64,000 nucleotides of DNA, from NCBI GenBank assembly GCA_947629925.1, contig CANRFO010000006.1, positions 62,001 to 126,000 on the forward strand. The letters run 5' to 3'. Positions 18,726 to 28,200 of this stretch are shown piece by piece (within the stretch, counting starts at the first letter, position 1; each line of letters begins with the position of its first letter). This DNA comes from an uncultured Ruminiclostridium sp. (lineage in GTDB: Bacteria; Bacillota; Clostridia; Oscillospirales; Ruminococcaceae). The notes below the pieces were generated by a model. It was given only the letters and a program-made list of their open reading frames with translations, was not told where the DNA came from and did no database searches. Position numbers and translations under genes: made by a program.

Positions 18726-19336
18726 ATGACAAAAAATTCACAAGAATAATTACCGCTTTGCTTATTGCTTCATTAACAGCAGCGTTCATGTGTAACAGTG
18801 TGTTTGCTTTTGATGAAGCCGAAGAAAACGCTCTCGTCCAAATTGGACAATATGAGTGCTATGAAAAGTATGGTCAATACTATACTGAAATTGACGGCGA
18901 AACCTATCTTGTCGTTAGTCTTGGTAATGATGCAGCGGAAGAAGACGATCATGGCATAAGTCCTTATTCTGACGATTGGCAAAACGGACCGGTTGTAGAT
19001 ATTTCCGACGGCTCATCTTATAGCAGTACCATTAATGCTTCGAAAGCAAATGCTTTTACGCCTATTATACAAGGAAGCCCTACTAAAGGCTACAGATTTG
19101 CCGCAGTAAACCTTTGGGGCGTTAATACATACTCAATAACAGTTCATTATTACAACTCTGCTTTAGGTAAGTGGTATGATGAAAATAAAACAATTACTTT
19201 TATTATGGAGATTCAAACATCACATGTTTTATTCACCGGAAGCACTTCACAACTCGTACCAAAAATTTGTGTTGAGTTTCTTAAAGAAGGTTCTACAGGG
19301 ACTTTTCCTTTTACATACAGAATAAATCAATCTTGA
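18726..19336 (+). CDS. Secreted protein of unknown function, start disrupted by a one-base poly(A) deletion
   Basis: The ATG at 18726, behind AAGGAAA, opens a frame that stops after seven codons. If the run of six A at 18731-18736 had seven, the ATG would join the long frame and give MTKKFTRIITALLIASLTAA and onward to SVFA, a textbook signal peptide. The mature part, about 175 residues starting FDEAEEN, is rich in Tyr, Thr, Ser and Gly and predicted beta-sheet, with no family I recognise. The only in-frame start without the correction is a TTG at 18758, which lacks a ribosome site and the charged N region. The gene is AT-richer than its neighbours. Either an assembly error, a young pseudogene or a slippage switch explains this. 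Confidence 0.65.
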
Positions 19337-19362
19337 TGTTACAGTATAGGAGGTATTTTGTC

Positions 19363-19815
19363 ATGAACAGCGAAGCCGTGCTGAAAAACGAAAACAGTTC
19401 AAAAGGAGCTGACGCGAAAAAGATTGCGAACAGGACATGGGATGTGGTAAAGGGACTGGTGATCTCTGTCGCCGCCGTTGTCCTCATCATAGACAGCGTA
19501 ATGGTATACTGGCTTTACAGCTGGATGAAGGCGGAGCATACCAATATTGAATTGGATATGCCTTATTACACTCAGACCCAGGATTATCTCGACCTTGCCG
19601 CAATGTATGAAAAGGCTCCCGACAGCGCCGAATACAAGGCTATGCTGAAGGCGTTCAACACCAAGTACAGCGTTCCTTATACAGACAGTCAGGTCTATAT
19701 AGATCTGGCTAAGGCGCACAAGGAAAATCCCAACAGCGAGGAATATAAACAACTGCTTGAAAAATTCCTTGAACAATTTGATATACCGGTTGAAAATATT
19801 TCCTTCGATGAATGA
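19363..19815 (+). CDS. Single-span membrane protein with duplicated C-terminal motif
   Basis: A 150-residue protein with a soluble N terminus, one membrane helix (about residues 29-51) and a C-terminal part built from two similar units of about 35 residues: DYLDLAAMYEKAPDSAEYKA and VYIDLAKAHKENPNSEEYKQ, each followed by a helix ending in Phe and a Val/Ile-Pro. The units look like paired helices. No known family was recognised. The start at 19363 follows TAGGAGGT; it lies 26 bases after the secreted-protein gene and may share its promoter, suggesting a joint role at the cell surface. Confidence 0.75.
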   Translation: MNSEAVLKNENSSKGADAKKIANRTWDVVKGLVISVAAVVLIIDSVMVYWLYSWMKAEHTNIELDMPYYTQTQDYLDLAAMYEKAPDSAEYKAMLKAFNTKYSVPYTDSQVYIDLAKAHKENPNSEEYKQLLEKFLEQFDIPVENISFDE

Positions 19816-19823
19816 AACAACTG

Positions 19824-19853
19824 AAAACCGACACGCTGAAACGTGTCGGTTTT
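19824..19853. terminator. Rho-independent terminator
   Basis: Twelve-base-pair stem AAAACCGACACG and complement around CTGAAA, then T-run. It lies between the membrane protein gene and the convergent dpaB and can act for both. Confidence 0.9.
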
Positions 19854-19855
19854 TT

Positions 19856-20434
19856 CTATTGCAGTATCTTCAGCTGTTTTCCCTCCATAGCCGCTTTTAT
19901 TGCCTCGGGAATAAGCTCGAAATGTCCCACGATGGAATTGGGCTTTTTCTCCCAGTCGTCCTGCCGCAGGGGAACGAAGAAATAATGCTTTAAATTCATC
20001 AGCGCGCCGATATTCTTTGCCGAGCCCGCAAGCGCGTCGTTGGTGGCGACGTTTATCAGCACAGGCCTGCCTATGCGCAGGTGGCTTTTCACCGCCATGG
20101 TCACGGGGGTGTCGGTGATGGAATTTGCCAGCTTTGCCAGAGTGTTCCCCGTGCAGTTGGGCAAAAGGAGAATGTCCAGCATTTTTTTCGGTCCTATCGG
20201 CTCCGCGTCCTCGATAGTGATTATCGCTTTTCTCCCCGCAATTTCCTCAAAGCGCAGCAGATTGTCCTCGGATTTTCCGAAGCGGGTGGAAAGAAAAGCG
20301 GCGTTGAAGCTCATTATGGGAATTATCTCCCCGCCCAGCGCTTTAAGCTCTGCGGCGGCTTCAAAGGCTTTATCAAAGGTACAGAACGAGCCGCAGACCG
20401 CCACGCCTATTTTAAGTTCACGCAGCTCCATCAC
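19856..20434 (-). CDS. dpaB: Dipicolinate synthase subunit B
   Basis: A 192-residue flavoprotein-like subunit (also called SpoVFB). Together with subunit A it makes dipicolinic acid, the calcium chelator of the spore core, from dihydroxy-tetrahydrodipicolinate in the mother cell. The N terminus KIGVAVCGSFCTFDKAF and the segments IMSFNAAFLSTRFG and LPNCTGNTLAKLANSITDTPV match the phosphopantothenoylcysteine-decarboxylase-like flavin fold of this family. Its start overlaps the end of dpaA by 17 bases. This pair is direct evidence for sporulation capacity. Confidence 0.93.
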   Translation of the reverse strand: MMELRELKIGVAVCGSFCTFDKAFEAAAELKALGGEIIPIMSFNAAFLSTRFGKSEDNLLRFEEIAGRKAIITIEDAEPIGPKKMLDILLLPNCTGNTLAKLANSITDTPVTMAVKSHLRIGRPVLINVATNDALAGSAKNIGALMNLKHYFFVPLRQDDWEKKPNSIVGHFELIPEAIKAAMEGKQLKILQ

Positions 20435-21275
20435 GTTCCTCCTCCTTCAGCATATTGAGAAGCGTCTGTCCGATTATCCTCCCCGCAGTGACGGGAGCGG
20501 TCTTCCCCGGCAGGGAAAGCGCCCAGATGACCCTCACGCCTTCAGCGGCGGCGGGGTCTTTTATGCAGGAGGAAGACGCAAGGTCGATGAGCAGCGTTTC
20601 CTTTTTCAGCAAACCCAGCCGCTTTTCATCGAAGATGACCGCAGGAACGGTGTTTATCACGGCGCCGCAGCTTTTCAGCGCTTCGTCGAAGCCTTCCTCA
20701 AAGGCAACGGTCCGACAGGAAAGATTTTTTGCCTTGGCAAGCTGTTCGGGTCTTCTTGCACAGACGGTCACCTTTGCGCCGAGGGCGGAAAGCATTCCCG
20801 CCACCGCCTCGCCCACTCTTCCGAAGCCTGTTATAAGTACGTCGAGGTCTCTAACCGTCACCGCCAGCTCTCTCAGCAGTATCTCCAGCGTTCCCTCCGC
20901 CGTGGGGACGGCGTTCATTATGAGAAGCTCCTCTCTTTTCATGTAGTTTTTCAGCTTCAGTCCTTTTTCAAGGCACTTTTCCGCCAGAGCGGGAAAGCTT
21001 CCTCCCGCATAGACGGCGCCGCCCTTTTTCACGCGGTCCAGCACCTCAAGGGAAAGCTTTTCCTTTTCATATGGCGCATTTATGTTCGTTCCGTCACTGC
21101 TGACGGGCATGGGGAGGACGAGAGCGTCAAAATCGTTTTCCCCCTCTTCGGCTGTTTTTACGGGAAGCGCGGACAGCTCCGAAAAGCCTGCCGCTTTACA
21201 GTCCCGCACTTTATTTAAATATTCGGCGGCATACAGCATTCGCATATCTCCGCCTGCAAACAGAAACTTTTCCAT
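20418..21275 (-). CDS. dpaA: Dipicolinate synthase subunit A
   Basis: The NAD(P)-dependent subunit of dipicolinate synthase (SpoVFA), 285 residues. The N-terminal domain opens MEKFLFAGGDMRMLYAAEYL; the Rossmann core is VLITGFGRVGEAVAGMLSALGAKVTVCARR, and VINTVPAVIFDEKRL follows, as in the family. It precedes and overlaps dpaB, forming the usual two-gene unit. The upstream region also carries the divergent DUF1492 promoters. I looked for a sigma-K type promoter but could not settle on one. Confidence 0.94.
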   Translation of the reverse strand: MEKFLFAGGDMRMLYAAEYLNKVRDCKAAGFSELSALPVKTAEEGENDFDALVLPMPVSSDGTNINAPYEKEKLSLEVLDRVKKGGAVYAGGSFPALAEKCLEKGLKLKNYMKREELLIMNAVPTAEGTLEILLRELAVTVRDLDVLITGFGRVGEAVAGMLSALGAKVTVCARRPEQLAKAKNLSCRTVAFEEGFDEALKSCGAVINTVPAVIFDEKRLGLLKKETLLIDLASSSCIKDPAAAEGVRVIWALSLPGKTAPVTAGRIIGQTLLNMLKEEERDGAA

Positions 21276-21347
21276 AGGTTTACCTTCCTTTCAGAAATAG
21301 GTCTTTATGTAAGTTTATGTTTAACGGGCGGAAAGGGTGATTTCATC

Positions 21348-21383
21348 TTTTCATTGTTTTGCACGGGAAAAAGGTGGTATCAT
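21348..21383 (+). promoter_or_regulatory. P1: copy 1 of the TTTCATTGTTTTGCAC box with a -10 element
   Basis: TTTCATTGTTTTGCAC (21349-21364), then 13 bases, then TATCAT (21378-21383). The same 16 bases with the same 13-base gap to TATACT occur twice ahead of the phage-like cluster at 43 kb. The normal -35 hexamer is replaced by this box, which suggests an activator- or special-sigma-dependent promoter for the DUF1492-addB-addA unit. Confidence 0.7.
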
Positions 21384-21424
21384 ATCCGCAGGAAAGGAGA
21401 AAGGTATCTGTCCGATAAAACGGC

Positions 21425-21453
21425 TTGACAAGAAAGAAGAAAAGAGGCATAAT
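21425..21453 (+). promoter_or_regulatory. Housekeeping-type promoter for DUF1492-addB-addA
   Basis: TTGACA (21425-21430), 17 bases, CATAAT (21448-21453), about 70 bases before the DUF1492 start. It lies downstream of the P1 box, giving the operon two promoters of different type. Confidence 0.65.
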
Positions 21454-21525
21454 AAGTACAAGGCTCCGACACGGATAGACGGGGTACGCCACTGCCCCTT
21501 TATTCACAGGACTACGGAGGAGGTT

Positions 21526-21975
21526 ATGACGGTAAAGGAATTTTTGAGTCAGGCGGAGTATCTTGACCGCCTGATAGATTCGGAACTGGAGCAGCTTGAG
21601 CAGCTTAGAAGCGTTTCCTGCTCATCAAAAAGCATCGCTGCCGCGTCAAAGAACGGCAGCACTGTCAGCGTTATTGAAAAAACAGTGGAAAAAATATGTC
21701 TTGCCGAGGAGGAGATAAACCGTCACATCGACGGCTACGCGGACACGAAGCGGGAGATAGCCCGAATGGTGAACTCCCTTTCCGACCTTCAGCAGAGATA
21801 TGTTCTGGAGCAGCATTACCTGCTGTTCAAGCCGTGGGAGAGGATAGCGGAGGAAAGCTATATGAGCCTGCGGAACGTTCAGTATATCCATAAGAAAGCC
21901 ATAAGCACGCTTGAGGAACGGTACGGGGAAAAGCTGTCCCTTGTCTGCGCGCCCTGCCTTGCGGCTTATGCATGA
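21526..21975 (+). CDS. DUF1492 phage-type regulator with sigma-region-4-like helix-turn-helix
   Basis: A 149-residue protein starting MTVKEFLSQAEYLDRLID behind GGAGGAGG. The N-terminal half is helical (SELEQLEQLRS, EEEINRHIDGYADTKREIARMV). The C-terminal part YVLEQHYLLFKPWERIAEES plus LRNVQYIHKKAISTLEE is a helix-turn-helix like sigma region 4. DUF1492 proteins are known almost only from phages, usually near late genes and terminase, where ArpU/RinA-like relatives activate late transcription. Here it is detached from any phage and overlaps or abuts addB. It shares a promoter box with the head-tail cluster at 43 kb, so I infer it regulates that cluster and itself. Confidence 0.8.
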   Translation: MTVKEFLSQAEYLDRLIDSELEQLEQLRSVSCSSKSIAAASKNGSTVSVIEKTVEKICLAEEEINRHIDGYADTKREIARMVNSLSDLQQRYVLEQHYLLFKPWERIAEESYMSLRNVQYIHKKAISTLEERYGEKLSLVCAPCLAAYA

Positions 21976-21992
21976 AAGCAAAGGAAAGAAAA

Positions 21993-24900
21993 ATGACCGA
22001 GATATTTTACGGCGAAGCGGGAACGGGAAAGACCGCCGCCATGTTTGAAAGGATAAAGGAGCTTGCCTCAAAGGGAGAGCAGTGCATGCTGTTCGTTCCC
22101 GAGCAGTTCTCCTTCGATACCGAAAGAGCGGCGTATTTCGCGGTAGGAGCGGAAAACGCCCGCTTTGTGAAGGTGACGGGTTTTTCAAAGCTTGCCCGCA
22201 AAATACTTGAAAAGTACAAAAAGGCAAGACCCTGCGCCGACGACGCCGTAAAGCTGATAACCATGTGGAAAGCGGTGGAAAAGTCAAGAGCGGATTTTCT
22301 TTTTCTTAATAAGGAAAAAAATTCGTCGGGACTTTGCCGCCTTATGCTCAAAACCGTGGCGGCGTTCAGAAACGGCGGCGTTTCTCCCGCGCAGCTCCGC
22401 CGATCCCTTGAGGAGCAGGAGGGAATGGACGAGGGGACCGCGGATAAAAGCGAGGATTTTCTGCGTATCTACGAGGAATATGACAAAAGCCTTACCCAAA
22501 GCCTTGACGACAAGCTGGACGACCTTTCAAGGGCGGCGGCGCTGGCGGAGGAATACGGGTACTTCAAAGGGCTGCACCTTTTCTTCGACGATTTTGACAG
22601 CTTTTCGGCGGTACAGCGGAGGCTTCTTTCCGCCGCCGTCCCACAGGCGGAAAGCGCGTTGTTCTGCCTGACCTGCGACAGCCCGAAAAGCCGCAGAGCC
22701 GAGTTCATCTGCGTTTCAAAGACTGCGGCTGAGATAGCTATGCTGTCCCCTGAGGTAAATTATCGGCGCTTTTCCGTCCCTTACCGTGAAAAGGGGCGGG
22801 ATAACACGCCTGTACGGCTTTTTTCCGCAAAAACTCCCTATGAGGAGGCGGAGCTTATCGCCGCGATGATACATCACGCCGTAAGGGAGGAAAAGCTGCG
22901 CTACCGCGACATTCTCATTCTTGCGTCAAGACAGGAGTACGAGCCTATACTTTTGTCGCGCCTGAAAAAAAGCGGTATTCCCGTATTCTGCGACCTTCCC
23001 CACCCGATGACGGACAAGCCCGTGATAGGCTTCGTGCTTCAGCTCCTTTCCGCGCTGAGCTTTGAGGGGGAGGAGCTGCTCAGCCTTGCGGAGAGCGGGT
23101 TTAAACGCGTAGACGGAAAGCTGCTTCCGCTTAACAAGGCGTATATGCTGAGGAACGCGGCGTCGGCTTACGAGCTTACGCCAAGCCGCTGGCAAAGCGG
23201 CTGGAGCAGCGACCCGTGCGCGGAGCTGCGCCCGCTGGAGCCGATAAGGAAAGGCGTGGTAGAGCCGCTTGTGAAGCTGAAGGAGAAGCTTCTCGCGGCG
23301 AAGGACGGAGCGGAATTTTCCGCCGTCTTTATGGAGTATCTTCTGGACACCGAGGACATACGCTCAACCTTTCTGGGACGTTCAAAGGCGGGCGAGGGCG
23401 GTGAGACCGACTTTTTAGCCACCGACGCACAGGCGGGGGAGGAATATTCCCGCATATGGGACGCGCTGAGCGAGGCGGTGTCCTCCATCGCCTACTGCCT
23501 TGAGGGAACAAAGACGAGCGTTGAGCAGTACCGTTCTATCCTTGAGGAGATACTTTCGGGAGTAAACCTTGCCAACCCGCCCGCAGTGCTGGACAGCGTC
23601 ACCGTGGGCGACATCGAGCGCACCCGAAAAGCGTCTGCGAAGATAGTTTTCATCGCGGGCTTCAACGAGGGGGACGTTCCCCGTGCAACATCTCTTCAAA
23701 GCGTTTTTACAAGAGGAGAAAGAGAGGCGCTCGTCTGTGCGGGGCTTCCCGTTTATGACAGCGACCTTGTGCGCTGGTCAAAGGAGCGCTATTTTGCATA
23801 CAGAGCCATGAATCTGCACGGTAAGCGGCTTATACTTACATTCTGCCGTCAGGACGGCGGCGGAAACGGGAAAAGCATAGCAAAGCTGCCGCAGACGGAA
23901 AACATAGAGCCTGTAAGGGCGGAGGATATCCCCACGGAATATTTCCTAAACACCAGGGACGACCTAAAAACGCTTCTGGCGCGGGTCAGCGGGAAGGACA
24001 AGGAGCTTGCCCTTGAGATAGAGCAGATATTACAGGAGCAGTATTTCAGCGACGGGATAAAAAACGCCGCCGAGCTGCTTTCGGGAAAGCGTGAGATGAG
24101 AATATCAAAGGCTTCGGCGGAGAAGCTGTTCGGCGGCGCGGTGTATTCGCCCACCCGCCTTGAAGCCGCCTTCAGCTGTCCTTTTCTTTATTTCTGCCGC
24201 TACGGGCTGAAGCTGAGAGAACCTTCCGACAACGACCCCGCTTCTCCCGCCAACATAGGAAGCGCAGTCCACCTTATTATGCGGCTGGCGCTAGAAAAGG
24301 GCGTAAACGTGGGAGAAATGCGGGACGAGGAGCTTGGTCTGCTCGCTTCGGAAGCCGCGGGCGAAGCGGCGGAGCAGATGATACATAACGACCCGTCCTG
24401 CCCCGAAAGAACGCGGGCGATATATCTTTCACTTGTGCCTGCGGTATATCGTATGCTGAGGCAGGCGAGACCTTCGGTGAAAGCGGGAGGATTTGTTCCC
24501 TCTGCGTTTGAAAAACAGGTGAGCTACGTTATAAAAAGCGATGAGCTTCCCGACGGAGAGCTAAAAATAGCGGGGACCGCCGACAGGATAGACCGCCTTT
24601 CCGCCGACGAGGGCGACTATGTGATGATATACGACTACAAGACGGGAAAGACCGTCTTTTCCCCCAACGGCGCGGAAAACGGCTTTAACCTGCAAATGCT
24701 CCTTTATCTTTTTGCGGAGTGTGAAAACGCTTTTCCCGCAGGAGTGGGATATATAAGGGCGGGAGAGGGAACGCCCATAAGGACCGACAGCACCGTTCCC
24801 GTTTCCTTACAGGAGCAGACCGCCAACGAATACGAAAAGCAGTACATTTCAGGCGCAATATTCAACAGCCCCCGCGTGCTTGAAGCCTTTGACGGGACGC

Positions 24901-25181
24901 AGGAGGCGATAAGAAAGGAAACAGGCGCCGACAGCAGAAAAAAATACGGCAGCATATACACTCTTGACGCGGGAAAGTTCCTGAAATTCCGCAGTCATAT
25001 CGAGCAGAACATAATCGTTCCCAAGGTCAGATCCCTTCTTGATGGGGATATAAGGGCGCTGCCGCTTCCCAACGAGAAAAAGCTTCCCTGCGAATACTGT
25101 CCGTTCAAGGCGCAGTGCGGCAACGGCGGAAAGAATGCGGCGGAGCTTTCACGGGAAGAGCTTGAGGAATTTGTCGTATGA
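21993..25181 (+). CDS. addB: ATP-dependent helicase/nuclease subunit B
   Basis: Subunit of AddAB, which processes double-strand breaks into recombination substrates for RecA, recognising Chi-like sites. About 1,062 residues, starting MTEIFYGEAGTGKT with a Walker A loop. The C-terminal nuclease has VMIYDYKTGK, and the iron-sulfur cysteines are present: one in FSCPFLYFCRYG and three in LPCEYCPFKAQCG, the split 4Fe-4S staple typical of AddB. I prefer the start at 21993, preceded by AAAGGAAAG; the in-frame ATG at 21972 overlaps the DUF1492 stop (ATGA). Coupling to DUF1492 is notable because addB is usually first in its operon. Confidence 0.94.
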   Translation: MTEIFYGEAGTGKTAAMFERIKELASKGEQCMLFVPEQFSFDTERAAYFAVGAENARFVKVTGFSKLARKILEKYKKARPCADDAVKLITMWKAVEKSRADFLFLNKEKNSSGLCRLMLKTVAAFRNGGVSPAQLRRSLEEQEGMDEGTADKSEDFLRIYEEYDKSLTQSLDDKLDDLSRAAALAEEYGYFKGLHLFFDDFDSFSAVQRRLLSAAVPQAESALFCLTCDSPKSRRAEFICVSKTAAEIAMLSPEVNYRRFSVPYREKGRDNTPVRLFSAKTPYEEAELIAAMIHHAVREEKLRYRDILILASRQEYEPILLSRLKKSGIPVFCDLPHPMTDKPVIGFVLQLLSALSFEGEELLSLAESGFKRVDGKLLPLNKAYMLRNAASAYELTPSRWQSGWSSDPCAELRPLEPIRKGVVEPLVKLKEKLLAAKDGAEFSAVFMEYLLDTEDIRSTFLGRSKAGEGGETDFLATDAQAGEEYSRIWDALSEAVSSIAYCLEGTKTSVEQYRSILEEILSGVNLANPPAVLDSVTVGDIERTRKASAKIVFIAGFNEGDVPRATSLQSVFTRGEREALVCAGLPVYDSDLVRWSKERYFAYRAMNLHGKRLILTFCRQDGGGNGKSIAKLPQTENIEPVRAEDIPTEYFLNTRDDLKTLLARVSGKDKELALEIEQILQEQYFSDGIKNAAELLSGKREMRISKASAEKLFGGAVYSPTRLEAAFSCPFLYFCRYGLKLREPSDNDPASPANIGSAVHLIMRLALEKGVNVGEMRDEELGLLASEAAGEAAEQMIHNDPSCPERTRAIYLSLVPAVYRMLRQARPSVKAGGFVPSAFEKQVSYVIKSDELPDGELKIAGTADRIDRLSADEGDYVMIYDYKTGKTVFSPNGAENGFNLQMLLYLFAECENAFPAGVGYIRAGEGTPIRTDSTVPVSLQEQTANEYEKQYISGAIFNSPRVLEAFDGTQEAIRKETGADSRKKYGSIYTLDAGKFLKFRSHIEQNIIVPKVRSLLDGDIRALPLPNEKKLPCEYCPFKAQCGNGGKNAAELSREELEEFVV

Positions 25182-25214
25182 AACGGCAGAAAATTACGGA
25201 AAGGAGCTGATGAT

Positions 25215-28200
25215 ATGCCGTCACCCACTGTTGAACAAAAAAAGGCGGTGGAATACCGCGGGGAAAGATCGGCGGTGGTTTCCGCCTCTGCGGGGAGCGG
25301 AAAGACCTACGTTCTTGTAGAGCATATAGTGCGCCTTATTACCGACAGGGAAAATATCGTACCCGCCGACCGCATAGCGGCGGTCACTTTTACCGAAAAG
25401 GCGGCGGCTGAGCTTAAACAGCGCCTTGACAGGAGAATAAGCGAGCTTCTGGAGCAAAGCCCCGACGACGAGTTCCTGCGGGATCAGCTTATCCGTCTTT
25501 CAGGCGCCCGCATCTCCACCATAAGCAGCTTCTGTCTTTCGCTCATACAGGATAATCTCCGCCTTCTGCCGCTGGAGGAAGGCTTTTCCATCGGCGAGGA
25601 AACGCAGATGAAAATGCTTTCGGACACGGCGCTGAAAAAGATGTTCAGGCGGTTTTACAGGGATTTTTCCGAGGAGGAAAAGGCTTATGCGGCGGTAAGG
25701 CTGGGAAGGGAGAAAAACATATCCGACGCGGTTTTACAGCTTTATGAGTTCCTGACCAACATTCCTTCGGGAGACGAATGGGCGGAGGAGCAGCTTGAAA
25801 TATTCCGCGACCCTGAGAAATACCGTGAAAAATATATTCTGAAAGGGCGGGAAAAGGCGGTTCGCGCCCTTGATACGGCGGGAGCCGAGGCGGAGGCTGA
25901 AAGGCTCATCTCCCTTGCCCCTGCGGGACATAGGGAAAAGCTGAACGGTTATTTCGGCGCGCTTTTCGGTCAGATAAAGGCGATGAGCGCCGCGATCTCC
26001 TGCGGGGACGACCAACGGCTCCTTACGGCGGTGAAAAACGGAGCGGGAAGATACCCTTCTCTGAAAAATGCCGCCGACCCGCTTTATGTAAGATTAAAGG
26101 AGATAAGAGCCGCGGCGGAGGCGGCGCGGGACAGGGCGCTGAGCTATACCGAAACGCTTTCCCGCGCCGAGGAGGACAGAGAGGAGTGCGGCAGGACATT
26201 TCACCTGCTGTATCGTCTTGAGCAGCTTTACAGCGAGGAATACGCCGCTCTGAAGCGGGAGAAAAAGCTGGCGGATTTCGGGGACATGGAGCATTTCGCC
26301 CTTGAAGCGGTAAGACAGGGCGGCGGAAAGGGAATGTTCGATTATATAATAGTGGACGAGTTTCAGGACAGCAACGACATTCAGTATGAGATATTCCGCC
26401 TTTTGTCGGAAAACGAAAAAAATCTGTACTTCGTGGGCGATGTGAAACAGTGCATTTATTCCTTCAGGAACGCAAACCCTGAGATATTCGCCTCGCTGCT
26501 GAAAAATAAGGACTATGAGAAAATCTTCCTCAGCCAAAACTTCAGGAGCAGCGAAAACGTGATAAACACGGTAAACGGTATCTTCGGAAAAAATATGCCA
26601 GAAAGCTTTGACGGCGGGAGCTGGGAACCTATGACCGCAGGGAGAGGCATAGCCTCCTGCGCCGACAACATCAGTGAGCTTGTTGTGATAAACTCCGCTC
26701 CGAACGACGAGGGGCGGGAGGCTTCCTATGTGGCGGCAAGGATAAAGCGCATGGTGGAGGAAGGCTTTACCGTGCATGAAAAAGACGCGGAGCGTCCCTG
26801 CCGCTACGGAGATTTTGCGGTACTCACCCGCAAGGGAACAAAAAGCTTTCTTTTCCGCAGAGCTTTTGAGGCGGCGGGTATCCCGTATACCGCCGTAGGC
26901 GACAAGGCGTTCACCGACCTTATCGAGGTGGAGACCGCCATGGCGCTTCTGGGAACGGCGCTCCGCCCCGACGACGACGCGGCGGCAGCGGCGGCGATGA
27001 TGTCCCCCGTCTACGGCTTCACCGCCGAGGAAACGGCAAAGGTAAGGCTGGCGGAGGGAACGGAAGTAAAAGAGCCGCTGAAGCGTTCTCTTTACGCAAA
27101 TCTGGCTGAAATGGCAAGAGTCGGCTGCGCCCCTGCCGAAAAAGGGGAAAGATTTATAAAAAATATGCAGCTTTTCCGCAAGACCGCCTCGAATACCGTC
27201 ACGGAAAACCTGCTGAGGGAGATGTACGAGGTGACGCTGCTCCCTGAGCTTATGAGCGTAGGGAGCAAGGGAGAGGAGCGCAGAGAAAATCTCCGCCTTT
27301 TGCTCCATTACGCAAGGAGCAGTCCGAGACCCGCCGAGTTCCTTCTGAGAATGAGGAACATAAAGCGAAGCCGCCTCGAAATGCCGCAGGCGCAGCCGAC
27401 GGAAGGCGGCGACGCGGTAAACCTTATGACCATACATAAATCGAAAGGGCTTCAGTTCCCCGTTGTTTTCCTGTCCGAAACCAACGGAAAGCCCAACAAA
27501 AGCGACCTTTCGGACGTCTTTATCTTCGACAGGGACGGCGGCGTGGGGATAACGCTCTGCGACCGCACCAAGCCTGTTCGCGCAGGCACGGTGAGCCACG
27601 CTCTCATGGCGGAAAGGCTTGATGAAAGAGAAAAGGGCGAGGAAACAAGACTTCTTTATGTCGCCATGACAAGGGCGGAGGAAAAGCTGATAGTCACTGC
27701 CGAATGTGCCGTGAAGCCCGATAAAGACGGCGTGACCGACGAGGACAGACCTCCCGCCGCATATAAGGGGAATTACCTTGATTTTATCCTGACAAACGGA
27801 AAGGAAATGTTCAATACCGTAAGGATATATTCGGACAGACCCGTGGGGGGAATTGAAACAAGGGTGACGCCCGCGCCTGTAAGGCGCACGGACCTGAGCG
27901 GCGTACGCGAGAGGATAAACACCGAATATCCATATCAGAATGCGGTAAAAACCCCCGCCAAGTTCACGGCCACCGCTCTCGGTATTGAGGCTGGGAACGG
28001 AGCGGACGAGGCGGCAGTGAGCGGCGCATTTTACATGGGACTTCCCCTGTTTATGAAGAAGGACAGACCCCTCACTCCCAAGGAGCGGGGCGACGTTTAT
28101 CACAAGGTGATGGAAAATATCGACTTTTCCGCGGAAAGCGGCAGGGCGGAACTTGACCGCCTTTTAGCCGAAAAAACGCTGAACGAAGCTGAGCGTGGCG

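Noticed and set aside
18758-19336. TTG at 18758 as true start of the secreted protein
   Set aside because: No ribosome site, and it would remove the basic residues of an otherwise perfect signal peptide; the upstream ATG plus a one-base indel explains the sequence better.
21276-21345. Sigma-K promoter for dpaA
   Set aside because: CATA-like pieces occur but none with the required spacing and TA end.
26094-28103. Long open frame of 669 codons antisense to addA
   Set aside because: Composition is the mirror of a GC-skewed codon pattern, no ribosome site or family motif, and addA is complete on the other strand. The same applies to long antisense frames under the glucan synthase gene.
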